From: Carya illinoinensis
Taxonomy: Eukaryota > Streptophyta > Magnoliopsida > Fagales > Juglandaceae
Direction: 5' to 3'
Assembly (NCBI RefSeq): GCF_018687715.1
Contig: NC_056752.1
Location: 6,192,501 to 6,256,500, forward strand
Length of the DNA: 64,000 bases
The position numbers were made by a program, and so were the translations under genes. Below are positions 22,231 through 33,679 of the stretch, piece by piece; position 1 is the first letter of the stretch; each line of letters opens with the position of its first letter. Under the pieces are notes generated by a model. The model searched no databases, was not told the origin of the DNA, and was given only the letters and a program-made list of their open reading frames with translations.

Positions 22231-22332
22231 TTTAATCTCTACCTATTGGCTAATGGCTATTATCATTATGAGACAACAATTCTGTTTCTTGTTTTTCCTG
22301 TGAATTTATTTTATGTCTCTTCATTTTTGTAG

Positions 22333-24616
22333 ACGGAGTCGTCTACAAATGATGTGCAAGAGTCAACACAAGACATTCCTCTATTTTCACCTCCACCTCC
22401 ACCTCCACAGCCATCCAATGTAAGTAATAGTTCGGTTGGTGGGTCACAACGTGGTAGACAGCAGTCAATGGTTTGGGATCATTTTACAAAAATACCAAAA
22501 GGTGATCCCACTAAACCTAGGGCTGCTTGCAATTATTGTGGTGCTTCGTATGCATGTGATACGAAGACCAATGGTATGAAATCCATGAAGTACCACATTG
22601 AGCACCAATGTAAAAAATGTCCATTTAAGAAGACAGATAATTTCCAGACCACCCTAGGTTGGAAGGTGGAGGGAGAAAGTAGTAGTGGGGGACTTGTGCC
22701 CATTTCATTTTCTGTTGAGGCTTGCCGACAAGCCTTAGCGGAGATGATTATTCTTGATGAGTTGCCCTTTAGGCATGCTGAAAGGGAGGGTTTTAGAAAG
22801 TTCATGCTTGTAGTTTTCCCTAAGTGGGTAGGGATTCCATCCCGTATGACGGTTGCCAAGGACTGCTTTAGTTTGTTTTTGAGGAAAAAACAAAAGTTGA
22901 AAAATGCTCTTAGAGGGCAGCGAATTTCCTTGACCACGGATACATGGACATCCGTTCAAAACCTAAACTATATGTGTTTGATAACACATTTTATTGATGA
23001 TAACTGGAAATTACACAAGAGGATTTTATCATTTTATTTGGTTGAAAATCACAAGGGTGATACACTTGGTAGGGGTATAGAGATGTGTTTGCATGATTGG
23101 GGGCGACCAAAGATACTTGCAATCACTCTTGATAATGCAAGTTCTAATAATGAGCCTGTTTCTTTTTTGAAAAAAAAAACCAAGTATAGGAGAGACACAA
23201 TTTTGGAACATGATTTCTTACATGTGCGATGTTCAGCCCATATTTTGAATTTAATTGTTCGGGAAGGGTTGAAAGAATATGATTAGTCTATTGTGAAGGT
23301 GAGGGGTGTTGTGAAATATGTTAAATCCTCCCCTCAAAGATGGGCAATATTTAAGAGATGTGTGGGTTTAGAAGATATTTAATCCAAATCCCAAGTTTGC
23401 TTAGATGTACCAACTAGGTGGAACTCCACCTATCTTATGTTGGAGAGGGCTGCAAAATTTAGAAAGGCTTTTGAGAGATTGGAGGAAGAAGATCCGTGTT
23501 TCCTTGGTAGTATTCAAGGTGATGACGAAGACGATGTTGATGATGAAGATGTCGTGAATAAAAGAAAGTCTAGGAAGTTAGGGACTCCCAATGCATCCGA
23601 TTGGGAGAAGGTTTCTGTATTTGTGAGGTTTCTTCAATTATTTCATGATGCAACGTTACGTTTCTCGGGGGGTGAATACGTAACTTGCAATATTTTTTTC
23701 TCGGAGTTGGTTGGTATAAAAGATGCTATTAACATGGAGTGTGAAGAACGAAGCCCTGTGGTGGGATTAATGGCCACAAATATGTTGAAAAAGTTTGAAA
23801 AGTATTGGGACAATTTGGAAAATCAGAATATGCTGCTGTATGTTGGGGTTCTTCTTGATCCTAGATTCAAGATGCGATACCTTGATTTTGGTTTGGGACA
23901 AATGTATGCACATGATCCTACAAAAAAAATTGATTTCAGTTGGAGGGTGAGAAATGCATTTACTCGCATTTATGAGGCATACATGGAAAATGAAGAAGGT
24001 AGTTCTCCTCAGTGCACAAGTTCCTCACATGAAGATGTAGGTCCTTCAGTTGACAAGAATGAGAGTAGAAAGGCACAATTGATGGCACAATTTAAGCAAC
24101 AGTTATAATCAGAAGACAGTTTGGAAAGTAAGTCAGAGGTTGATAGATATCTAGCTGAAAGATGTGAGGATCAAGATGATAATTTTGACATTCTAAATTG
24201 GTGGAAGGTGAATTCAGTTAGATATCGTGTACTTTCAAAAGTTGCACGCGATGTACTTGCAATACCAGTATCTACTGTGGCCTCTGAATCTACTTTTAGC
24301 ACTGCTGGTCGTGTGCTTGACCCTTTCCAAAGTAATTTAAATCCGATGAGTGTTGAGGGTCTCATATGTGCACAAAATTGGCTTCGTTCTTGTTCTACTC
24401 CAATAAGCCTTAGGACTTTAATGGATGAAGTAGAGGAATTTGAAAAGCAATTGGATATGGGTATGTAATGCATTTATTTTGTTGTTTATTTTGTTTTATA
24501 ATATATGTTGTGTAAGGCTATTTAACTTGTCTTGTTTTAAATTTTTAGGGGAGTTTGCTGATTCTGTGGAGGCATCAAATTCAATGCCTACCGGCCCAAG
24601 TTTCAATGCTAATTAA
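22333..24616 (+). pseudogene. hAT transposase (BED zinc finger, RICESLEEPER/Ac-like), three nonsense codons
   Basis: Enzyme that would bind the element's ends and cut and paste it. The downstream exon opens after an AG at 22331-22332 in phase. A pro-rich start is followed by a BED-type finger (SMVWDHFTKI, then CNYCG and the His pair MKYHIEHQC). The catalytic-core region includes LTTDTWTS (catalytic Asp) and LDNASSNN. The C-terminal hAT dimerisation domain shows FDILNWW, ARDVLAIPVSTVASESTFS and QNWLR. An intron (24461-24548, GTATGT...TTTTTAG) leads to a last short exon ending in TAA at 24614-24616. Stops interrupt the frame at 23284-23286, 23380-23382 and 24106-24108, all in one register with no frameshift. 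The upstream exon with the true start could not be fixed. Confidence 0.9.
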
Positions 24617-24639
24617 AGACTAAACAGATGAGAAGATTG

Positions 24640-24990
24640 TTTCTGTTTCTATCTTTTTTTACTCAGATTTAATAGGTGAGAAGATTGTAGTGAATTAATG
24701 GTTTATCTGTTTCTGTTTCTGTTATAATAGTTTCTATTTCTGTATTTTTTTTTTCTATTTCTCTGTTTCTATTTTTTCTGTTATAATAGGTGAGAAGATT
24801 GTAGTGAATTAATGGTGCTAATGTTTCTGTTTCTGTTATAATAGTTTCTATTTCTGTTATTATAGTTTCTATTTCTATATTTTTTTTTGTTTCTATATTC
24901 TTTTTTCTGTTTCTCTATTTCTATTTTTTTCTGTTATAATAGGTGAGAAGATTGTAGTGAATTAATGGTGCTAATATTTCTGTTTCTATT
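24640..24990. repeat. Tandem repeats behind the transposase gene
   Basis: GGTGAGAAGATTGTAGTGAA followed by TTAATGG appears three times (about 24675, 24790 and 24941), separated by TTTCTG/TTATAATAG runs. It lies downstream of the stop codon, so the array is in or just beyond the 3' UTR. Confidence 0.8.
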
Positions 24991-25959
24991 ATAATAGTCT
25001 AGTTTTTTACACACCTACTGCAGCTTTCCACATTAACTACACTAAAAACTTATTGGTATTTTGATTTTTTAAAGCTATCTTAGACTATATTAATATAATC
25101 AACATTATCAAGTGCATGTGGAATATCTTAACATTATGGTGCAGAGCCTTATGGCTAAATGTGTTATGTGTATATAAAGAAACTTCTCATAATTACTTTA
25201 TTTTTTGCTTGGTTTATTGAATTTATTCTTTACTGATTTTGAATCTGATTTAATAATTTTGTGCTTTTTTCAATGCAAAATCAGTGCATGAGCATGTGCA
25301 AACTGCAGCAAGATGATTGAAGTAGCAGCTTTGTGGTAGTAGCAGGGAATTAGCAGCAACATGGGAAGCCTGGAGGCAGTAACTTTGTGGTTATGGTTTA
25401 TTATGTGTTTTGTAACTTTTGTTATTTGTAGCAATAGGCTGTAGTAAGGAAGGAACTTCATTTGGTTGCTAGTCTAGATGTGTTCATATATATATATATT
25501 TGTGTTTTGTATTGATGTAAATCAGTAAATATGAGAGGGTAAGAGCCTAAGAAAGTGACACCTGTGTATTATTATGTAATTGTTACTTGTATTTTTTTTT
25601 TATCTTTTTCTGTTCAGACTTTTTATCATAGGATCACTTGTTTGGAATGGATGGAATTAGGGAAACTGGGACTTCTCCTATTCTCTAGTGCTGCAACTGC
25701 ACTAACATGGAGTGTTAGTGTTTTTCTTTTTTTTTTTCCTTTTGGGCATGGCCATTTTCTGCTAGTGTAACTGTGTAACAGTGTTGATAATTGGAATATT
25801 TAATGTTTTCTGGAGTGATGCACTAAAATAATTAGATTGATAATTTTGATTATTTTTATTTTTCCATCAAGATCTTTTTTTTTTTTAGTATTTTTGGACT
25901 TAAAATTTGAAAAAATGTATAGTGGGCTGAAAAAATTGGACATAAAATGCAAGTGTTGG

Positions 25960-26130
25960 ACCAAAGGCCCAGTTCAAACCGAGGTAGACCGACCGGACCG
26001 AGAGCCCTGAATTGGAACGATGGACCGACCGGACCGGCTCATCCTGAATGGGACCGGACCGAATTGGTCCTTACCCATTTCGGTCCGGTCCAGTCCATAA
26101 TACTCCCTTCGGACCGACCGGACCGAATGA
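25960..26130. repeat. Right subterminal GGACCG-type repeats of the hAT
   Basis: Dense GACCGACCGGACCG and GGTCCGGTCC motifs in both orientations, the counterpart of the cluster at the left end. Confidence 0.8.
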
Positions 26131-26137
26131 ACTCCTA

Positions 26138-26145
26138 CCTACATG
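26138..26145. repeat. Right 8-bp target duplication of the hAT element
   Basis: CCTACATG, identical to 18885-18892. After it the TRIM resumes with TGAGGGAGGG, its polypurine tract. Confidence 0.92.
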
Positions 26146-26155
26146 TGAGGGAGGG
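26146..26155 (+). other. Polypurine tract of the TRIM
   Basis: TGAGGGAGGG lies directly before the right LTR at 26156, as required for plus-strand priming. Confidence 0.7.
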
Positions 26156-26275
26156 TGTTGAGGAATAAATCTCACATTGCTTGTGGACAAGGTCTTGTAC
26201 ATGTTTATAAGGTTGGAGTAAACTTCTCTTGTTGAACTGGTTTTATGAGATGAGTTAAGCCCATGAATTTCTTCA
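26156..26275 (+). repeat. Right LTR of the TRIM element
   Basis: 120 bp, TGTTGAGG...TTCTTCA, matching 18692-18806 with scattered differences. The next 5 bp TCAAC match TTAAC left of the element with one change, which fits an old 5-bp target duplication. Confidence 0.85.
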
Positions 26276-28550
26276 TCAACCTCCTTGTATAGTCTGTTCC
26301 TGATCACCTCCTCGGATAGACACACCCCACCTGCTCAGGATAGCCCCTCAAATGCATGGGTCCTCACTTGCTCGGGATAGTGCTTGGGTTGCACTGGTCC
26401 TCACCTGCTTGGGACAATACCTGAGATGGATGGGACTCACTTGCTCGGGGGAATTCTTAAGATGCCCAAGACCCACTTGCTCAGGTGCAGTTCCTCGACT
26501 GCACTAGACTTATCGGGCCACACATTGTACAATCACCCATGTGGCCTAGGCTTGTAGCGCAAGAAAGTTATATGGTGCTGAACGGGTCCTCACTTGCTCG
26601 GGACACTACCAGAGATGCACGAAAATCACCTGCCCAGACACAGTCTCTCACTTGCACAACACTCACTTGCTCGGACAGTCCCTCACTTGCACGAGACTCT
26701 CCTGCTTGGACACAGTTCCTCGGACATAATTCCCAGACTGCATGGGACCCGTTGGAACACACGCTGCATCAGACTTGCATGTCCTATGCAATGGCCTGTC
26801 CACTCACGTGGTTAAGGCCGGTATTGAGATATATGGTGCTCACGGGTTCCTTAAAACAAAAACAAACAAAAAAACAAAAAAAAAAAAAAAAAAAGAGAGG
26901 AAGGAAGAAGAGTCAGAAGGTGGAGAAATTGCAACTAGTTACAGACAATTTTCAATCAAGCAGAAATCAACTATGACGGCTAACACTCTCCAGTTTGTAT
27001 CTCTGAAAATTTGTGTGAATTTGTTTCTACTAATAAAACTACTTCCTATAGTGTGAAACATCGACCACGAGGCCCTGCTTGGGCATTGCCAAGATGTCCC
27101 AACATGACTCCGTCATGACAAATTGTTCAGCACTAACGCGCACGTGGGCACATCAAAACTTTGTCATTGTTGAAATATGACAACCTATAGGCCACACCAG
27201 CACATCTCCAACCTTCGTTGCGCTCCAGCAGATCAATTCAGGTTTGCCACCTCACTTTGTGATTTGGGTCATTTATGTTGACCGAGTTGACCCTTTTTAG
27301 CACGGACAAGCGCCTCCATCAACAAAGTCAAGTCTCTAGACTCGCTGCAATACAACGGTCGAACACAAGTCTCTAGACTTGTCGACCCTCATGCTAGAAA
27401 GTCGAGTCCCTTGATTCGCCATGATATAACGGTCGAACACAAATCCCTAGACTTCTCGACCCTCGCATTAGCAAAGTCGGGTCCTTTGGCTTGCCACAAC
27501 ATTGGTTGGGCTAGAGCATCAGGGCTCACCCACACGACCAGTAGGACACAAGTCTCTAAATTTGTCGACCTTCTTGCCACCAAGCCGAGTCCTTGGACTC
27601 ACCACGATGCATTGGTCGAGCTAGAGCCCTAAAGCTCGCCCACACAACCAGTCGGACACAAGTCCCTAAACTTGTCAACTTTCGCCTTGATATGAGTCCC
27701 TAAACTTAAGCCATAACTGTTACGAGTGGATTACCTTCGGGAACGAGCCTTCGGAGTTAACGGGCCTCCGATCTCCACAACCGCCTTGTGCAGGTTATTC
27801 TTTGGGAACGAGCCGACGGGCTTGGCAATTGCCTAAGGTGGACCCAGGGAATCGATGGGCCGTCTAACCATTTTGCGTGGGTTACTTCATACAAACTCTA
27901 ACACCAATAAAATTGAAAGCGGAAACGTCGGGCAAACATACACTTTCCAATAACGACAAGCATACATACAAACGTACCACCACTATGCACATTACGCGGT
28001 TGAGTAGACCTCCCGCCACATCCAAGCTTTGCGCATGCATCTTACGTGGTCGAGTACATCTCCCACCACATCTGAACTCCACGCTCTCACCCCATGCGAT
28101 CGAGTTCATCTCTCGCCATAGCCAAGCTACGCGCTCGAGTTCATCTCCTGCTAATCTCACTATGTCGAGCCCCACGCTTGCACCCCATGCGGTTGGGTAC
28201 ATCTCCCACAATAGTCGAGCTATGTTCTTGAGTTTTACGCAGTCGAGTTTATCTCCCGCCATAGCCAAGCTATGTGCTTGCGCTCTATGTGGTTGAGTCC
28301 AGCTCCCACTCATCTCGCTAAGTTTAGCCCCACGCTTGCACCCCATGCAGCCAGGTACATCTCCCGCCACAGCCAAGTAACACGCTCGAGCTCTAAACGG
28401 TCGAGTCCATCTCCCGCTCATCTCGCTAAGTTGAGCTACGCGCTCGCGATGAAGGTGGGCTGCTAGAGTCAATAAAGAAATAAATTCTAGCAACTGATCC
28501 CTGGCTATCCATTTCCCTCGTGTTTAAGTAGTTAGGGGAGAAGAGTGTCT
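26276..28550. other. GC-richer region of degenerate short tandem repeats
   Basis: Three blocks of different repeats. 26290-26800 has CACTTGCTCGGGA-type phrases every 50-60 bp. 27300-27720 has GTCGAGTCTCTAGACTCG-like phrases. 28010-28440 has CATCTCCCGCCATAGCCAAG-like phrases every 50-60 bp. A purine/A-rich tract lies at 26850-26900. The open frames here follow the repeats and have no recognisable domain. It may be the untranslated part of an unknown retroelement. Confidence 0.5.
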
Positions 28551-28801
28551 CAGGAGGCAAGGGGGACAGTGTTAGGAGAAAGTGGGAAAGTAAAGAAAAT
28601 AGAAAAATAATAAAAAAAATCCATATGATTTGCCTTTTTTAAAAAATAAATAAATAAATATCGTTCAATTTGTTTTACTATTTTTATTTTTTGACAGAAA
28701 AAACTGATAATATAACATTTTCCCACATTATAATTCATATCAGAAATAAAGAATTCGGGAGTACTATATATATCCAAAACACTGACAGATAATATAACAT
28801 A

Positions 28802-29013
28802 TTCTGGTTCTGGTTGCTAACAGCTTTGTTATATCTTTATCTCTTTCTTATCTTGATAAATTCTGGAAACATTCTAAGTTCATCTTGTTTCCTAGTTATT
28901 TTCTTGTCTTTCCTGTTGTACACCACCGCAGTCAAATAGACCCTACGAGATATCTCCGGAGTCCCAGTTGTCTGTGTGAGCCGGGTAGGCGTGTAAAGGA
29001 CGTGAAGGGATAT
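28802..29013 (+). repeat. Left terminal direct repeat of the pararetrovirus
   Basis: 212 bp, the same length as 35669-35880, with only a handful of substitutions between them (about 97% identical by eye). The left copy lacks the primer site that precedes the right copy. Confidence 0.92.
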
Positions 29014-29127
29014 AGAGATTGTGCTTTGGTCTTGTGGCCCTCCGATATGTGTGAGTCCTGCAACTAGGAAAAGGAAAAGACCTAGGTTTAGAATGTACCA
29101 AAGAATTTTGTTTCAGTAGTTACGAAG

Positions 29128-32100
29128 GTGAGCAAGATGTACAGATCTAGCTCATCTGCTAGTTCCCAGTCAGGTATGCCTCCTGATATTATTAATGAAG
29201 AAGATTGTGAGATTTCAGAAAATGATTTAGATTCTGAATTGCTTGTGATTGATATGATTAATTTACATGTTGATTTTATGTCTAAAGAAAACCATGATAA
29301 GCGAAAAACTTATCATAGGATTTACTCAGTTTCTAAGAAACAGAAGATTTGAAAAGAATGGAAGAAAAAGATGTACAAGGATAACAAGCACATCTTATTC
29401 TTCGATTTCCTTGAAAATCATTATGTTTCAAAGAAAGATAATTCAAAATAGTATTTGAATGTTCTAAAATCAAGTTTTACTAAAGAAGAAGGCATGAAAG
29501 TTGTGAAAACTAGCCACCCTCCTTTAGAAACCATCCTTGTTTCAGTAAAAGGAAAAGAAGTGAAAGCTTCACCTTTTAAAATCTCGGATCCAGGTCCGAA
29601 TGAAAATGTTTTAGCCGAAACTAAAAAGATCATAGAGCCAAACAATTTCGTCAACCAGACCCTCCATACAATAGGTTAACAACTTGACCGTATAGAGGAT
29701 AAAGTTGAAAAACCTGCTTCAACAAGTTTAAAAATGGTTGAAAAACCTCTGATCATCCTGCCAGAAGACAGGTCAAAGATCCATTTTGGAGAGACCAGTA
29801 CTTTGGCTAAAATTGATCAGTTGTTTACTATTGTAAAGCAAGAAAAACCATCTGTTTCAGTTATAGACAAAAACAGCCCAGGGGTTAATTTCGATGATTC
29901 TTTTTCTGTGCATACTTGGAATGATTCTAATGATGATGTTTCTTTGTCTGATAATTCCTTAGTTCAGAAAATTGATTTACTTGAAAAAGAATTTCAGGGT
30001 CTTCAAGTTGAAAAACCCGAACTTGCTAGGATATATTCGAGAGACATTAAACCAATAGGTCTCACGAAAAACTGGTACTCTAGACCCACTCCTCCTGATT
30101 TACAGTACGAAGAGAGAGGTTTACACTCTCAATTCTCCGTATCTGTTGACCAAATGTATGAATGGAATATTGATGGATTCTCTGAGTAAGAAATCCTCAA
30201 TACTCAGAATCGTATGTCCATGGTTGCTGTTGCTTACTACAACAACAAACTCAGCCAGCCTGAGATTGTTGATATCTTGACCCACGGATTTTCAGGGATG
30301 CTTCGTGCTTGGAGGGATAAACATCTCACTGTCGAAGACAGGGAAACTATTCGTTCAGCCATAAAAAAAGATGAAGATGGTTTACCCATTTTAGACACTG
30401 AGGAGAACCGAAGGGAAGGAACCCATGGGTCCCCTGATGGTGTCAATACCCTAATTTATACCATAGTTAAACATTTTGTTGGAACACCTTCCAACATCAC
30501 AAATAGAATTTCTGATTATTTGAATTACTTACGATGCAATAAAATGTCTGATTATCATTGGTATAAAGATGTTTTTATGTCTCGTGTTATGCTTAGAGAT
30601 GATTCCCAAAAACCTTACTGGAAAGAGAAGTTCATTGATGGATTGCCTCGTTTGTTCGCCATTAAGGTAAAGGGCTCACTTACTGATATTACGGGTTATC
30701 TGAATTAAGATAATTATACTTACGGTGACATTGTAAGTATTATTCAGAAACTTGGTATTAGTATGTGCAATGATCAAAGGATGATTGCTCAACAGATGAA
30801 AGAAAGAAAGCCAAATACGAGATGGGAAACTTTTGCGAACAATTTGGCCTTCCTCCTATTGCTCCATCTGTATAGTATAGAAGAAGTTCTAAAAAGTTTT
30901 CAAAACCTCGCAGGAACTATAACAGATCGCGTGAGGAGTTTTATAAAAAACCTGTTTCAAAACCGGTTTCAAGAAAGAAACCATTTTAGAAAAAGGTTTC
31001 AAAAGCCCCTGCAAAGGGAACATGTTTTAATTGTGGCCAACCTGGACACTATGCGAATAAGTGTACAAAAAAGCCATAAGGTTTTAAGAAAAAGCTTAAT
31101 GAGTTAAATATCAATGCCGTTGATCAAGAAGATCTGTTTCGTTTACTCGAACATAGATCTCCTACATCTTCGGATGATGGTGAATTTATTTCTAGTGGAT
31201 CTGATTACCACTCGGACTCTGATCATCTTAACTCACCAAACATTAAGCTTGGTTGCAATGATTCTTGTTGTATTTCTAAAGTCAAAACAATCAATGTTTT
31301 AGACGAAGGAAGAGAACAAGGACCTGTTTTGAGTAAAGAGTAGGAACATGAAAACATGCTCCTCTCTATCATCTCACAGATTCAAGACCCTGAGCTTAAA
31401 AAGAAATATCTCAAGAAACTTAAGGAAATGATGACTCGTAAAGAACCATCGACTTCCAAGGGCAAGATTTCTTTTGAGGAAAATTTGGGACGCTTTCAAA
31501 AACAAAAACCCAAAGATATTTCATTAAAGGATTTACAGCATGAAGTATCTCTTGTTAAAAGAGAGATTACTGAACTCAGAGAAGAGATCAAAACTCTCAA
31601 ATCTGAGAATGCTTCTTTTAAACAAGATTTAGCATGTTTAAAGTTGGATAAAGAATTTGATCATGAATGTCCTTCTGGTGAAGATTCAAACCAGTCAGAC
31701 CATGCTGAACCCTCTAGTCCAACTAAGGAGCTTTGTTTACTTCACCGTTCTGTTCCACAAAAGTGGTTTTGTTTGGTAGAAATTATTGTTAATCATGAAT
31801 ACAAATTCTCTACTGTTGCATTGAGCGATTTAGGGGCGGATCTTAATTGTATCCGAGAAGGCTTAGTTCCTACCTCCTATTTTGAGAAGTCTGAAGAGAA
31901 TTTATTCTCGGCAAACGGATCTAAGATGAAGATTCATTATGAGTTAAACACGGCTCATGTCTGCCAGGACAATGTTTGTTTTAAAATTTCTTCTGTGATT
32001 GTTAAGAATTTAACCCATGATGTTATTCTTGGTATGCCTTTTCTTAACATGATTTATCCATTCCTTTCTGAAGCCGATGGGATCACCACTGACCCCTTTG

Positions 32101-33679
32101 GACAGAAAGTCAAGTTTAAGTTTGCTTCTAAGTTTGAACGTGATACTGCTAGAAGATCTGTGTTTTTGCTTTATGCAAAAGGAAAACATTTAGATTTTCT
32201 TAAACAAGAAATTAAGTTCAAACGTGTTTCTGATAATTTGCATGATTCCTTGCTTAGATCTAAAATTGAAGATTTTCAAAAAACTTTGATTTATGAAGTC
32301 TGCTCGGAACTTCCTAATGCTTTCTGGCACAGGAAGAAACATGTTGTTTCTTTACCTTATGTTAAAGATTTCTCTGAAAACTTAATTCCAACCAAAGCAA
32401 GACCTATTCAAATGAATAGAGAAACTTTGGAGTTTTGTAAAAATGAGATCCAGGATCTTCTTGCTAAAAATATCATCAGGCATAGTAAGTCACCCTGGTC
32501 GTGTGCAGCCTTTTATGTTCAGAAAAATGCTAAGATTGAGCGAGATACACCCCGTTTAGTCATTAATTACAAACCATTGAACAAGGTGTTAAAATGGATT
32601 TGGTATCCCATCCCTAACAAGAATGACTTGGTTCATAGGTTAAGTGATGCAGTTATTTTCTCCAAGTTTGACCTTAAGTCCGGATTTTGGCAGATCCAAA
32701 TTAGGGAGTCAGATAGGTACAAGACTGCTTTCACTACTCCATTCGGTCACTTTGAGTGGAATGTCATGCCATTCGGGCTGAAGAACGCTCCTAGTGAATT
32801 CCAAAATATTATGAATGATATCTTCCTATCATTCACTAATTTCACCATCGTCTATATAGATGATGTTCTTGTATTCTCCAAATCTATTGATGAGCACTGG
32901 AAACATCTTAAAACGTTTCTTGAGATCATCAAAAGAAATGGACTTGTTGTTTCTGCAAAAAAGATTAAACTATTTTAAACCAAGATCAGATTCCTTGGTT
33001 ATGACATCTTTGAAGGCAAAATTAGGCCCATCCAAAGAGCCATTGAATTTGCTGACAAGTTTCCTGATGTCATCCTTGACAAAAACCAGCTTCAAAGATT
33101 TCTTGATTCTTTGAATTATATTTCAGATTTCTACAAGGATACGAGAAAACAATGTCGCCCTCTTTTTGCGAGATTGCGTTCTAATCCTTCTCTGTGGAGT
33201 GATGTTCACACCAACATTGTTAAACAAATCAAGACACATGTCAAAAATCTTCTGTGTCTTCGAATTCCTACTTCAAATAGCTTCAAGATTGTCGAAACTG
33301 ACGCCTCAGACGCAGGCTATGGCGGCATCCTGAAACAGTTGTTTCACCTGGTTCCTCTGAACAAATTGTTCATTTCCATTCCGGAACCTGGAATCATGCA
33401 CAACATAATTATAGTACTATCAAAAAAGAAATTTTTTCTGTAGTACTATGTATTTCTAAATTTCAAAGTGATTTGCTTAATTAACATTTTCTTTTGCGCA
33501 TTGATTGCAAAACTGTTAAAACTGTTTTAGAACAAGATGTTAAAAACATTGCATCAAAACAGATTTTTGCACGATGGCAAGCTATTTTAAGTGTTTTTGA
33601 TTATGATATTGAATTTATCAAAGGTTCTGATAATTCGATCCCTAATTTTCTTACCCGTGAATTCTTGCAGAAGACATGA
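29128..33679 (+). pseudogene. Pararetroviral polyprotein ORF1 (capsid, protease, RT, RNase H), broken
   Basis: The viral polyprotein would supply capsid, protease and the replication enzyme. The first part to about 30200 has no domain I can name, and no movement-protein motif was recognised. The capsid region follows (30214-30990: YWKEKFIDGLPRLFA, then YGDIVSIIQKLG and FCEQFG). A zinc knuckle CX2CX4HX4C lies at 31023-31064, and a coiled-coil-like segment near 31540-31650. The aspartic protease at 31740-32090 has DLG in place of the usual DSG/DTG active site (Asp codon at 31827). The RT has YIDDVLVF near 32853. RNase H has the TDAS block near 33300. Stops are at 29350, 29449, 29677, 30187, 30706, 30987, 31077, 31341 and 32976, with frame changes near 30812 and 33340. 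Confidence 0.85.

Larger units (their letters stand above)
18893..26137 (+). mobile_element. hAT superfamily DNA transposon, 7.2 kb, nested in a TRIM
   Basis: Bounded by a perfect 8-bp duplication, with terminal sequence TAGGGGTG at the left and, reverse-complemented, TAGGAGTT at the right. Both ends carry clusters of GGACCG/CGGTCC motifs (18915-19045 and 25970-26130), which are plausible subterminal transposase-binding sites. The transposase gene is at about 22333-24616, preceded by an AT-rich region, a GC-rich promoter-like zone and a large pyrimidine-rich intron. The transposase has three stop codons, so this copy is no longer autonomous. Confidence 0.9.

Noticed and set aside
21644..22332. 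Phe/Ser/Cys/Leu-rich frames up to 219 codons, possibly membrane protein-like
   Set aside because: Translation of the TTTCTG hexamer array; three overlapping forward frames are open, so it is intronic repeat and not a gene.
18692..26275. Reading the TRIM LTRs as the ends of a 7.6-kb LTR element
   Set aside because: The interior is a hAT transposon with its own 8-bp duplication; without it only about 96 bp lie between the LTRs.
26485..28493. Frames up to 203 codons in the GC-richer repeat region
   Set aside because: They repeat with the tandem units and are open on both strands; no domain or conserved motif.
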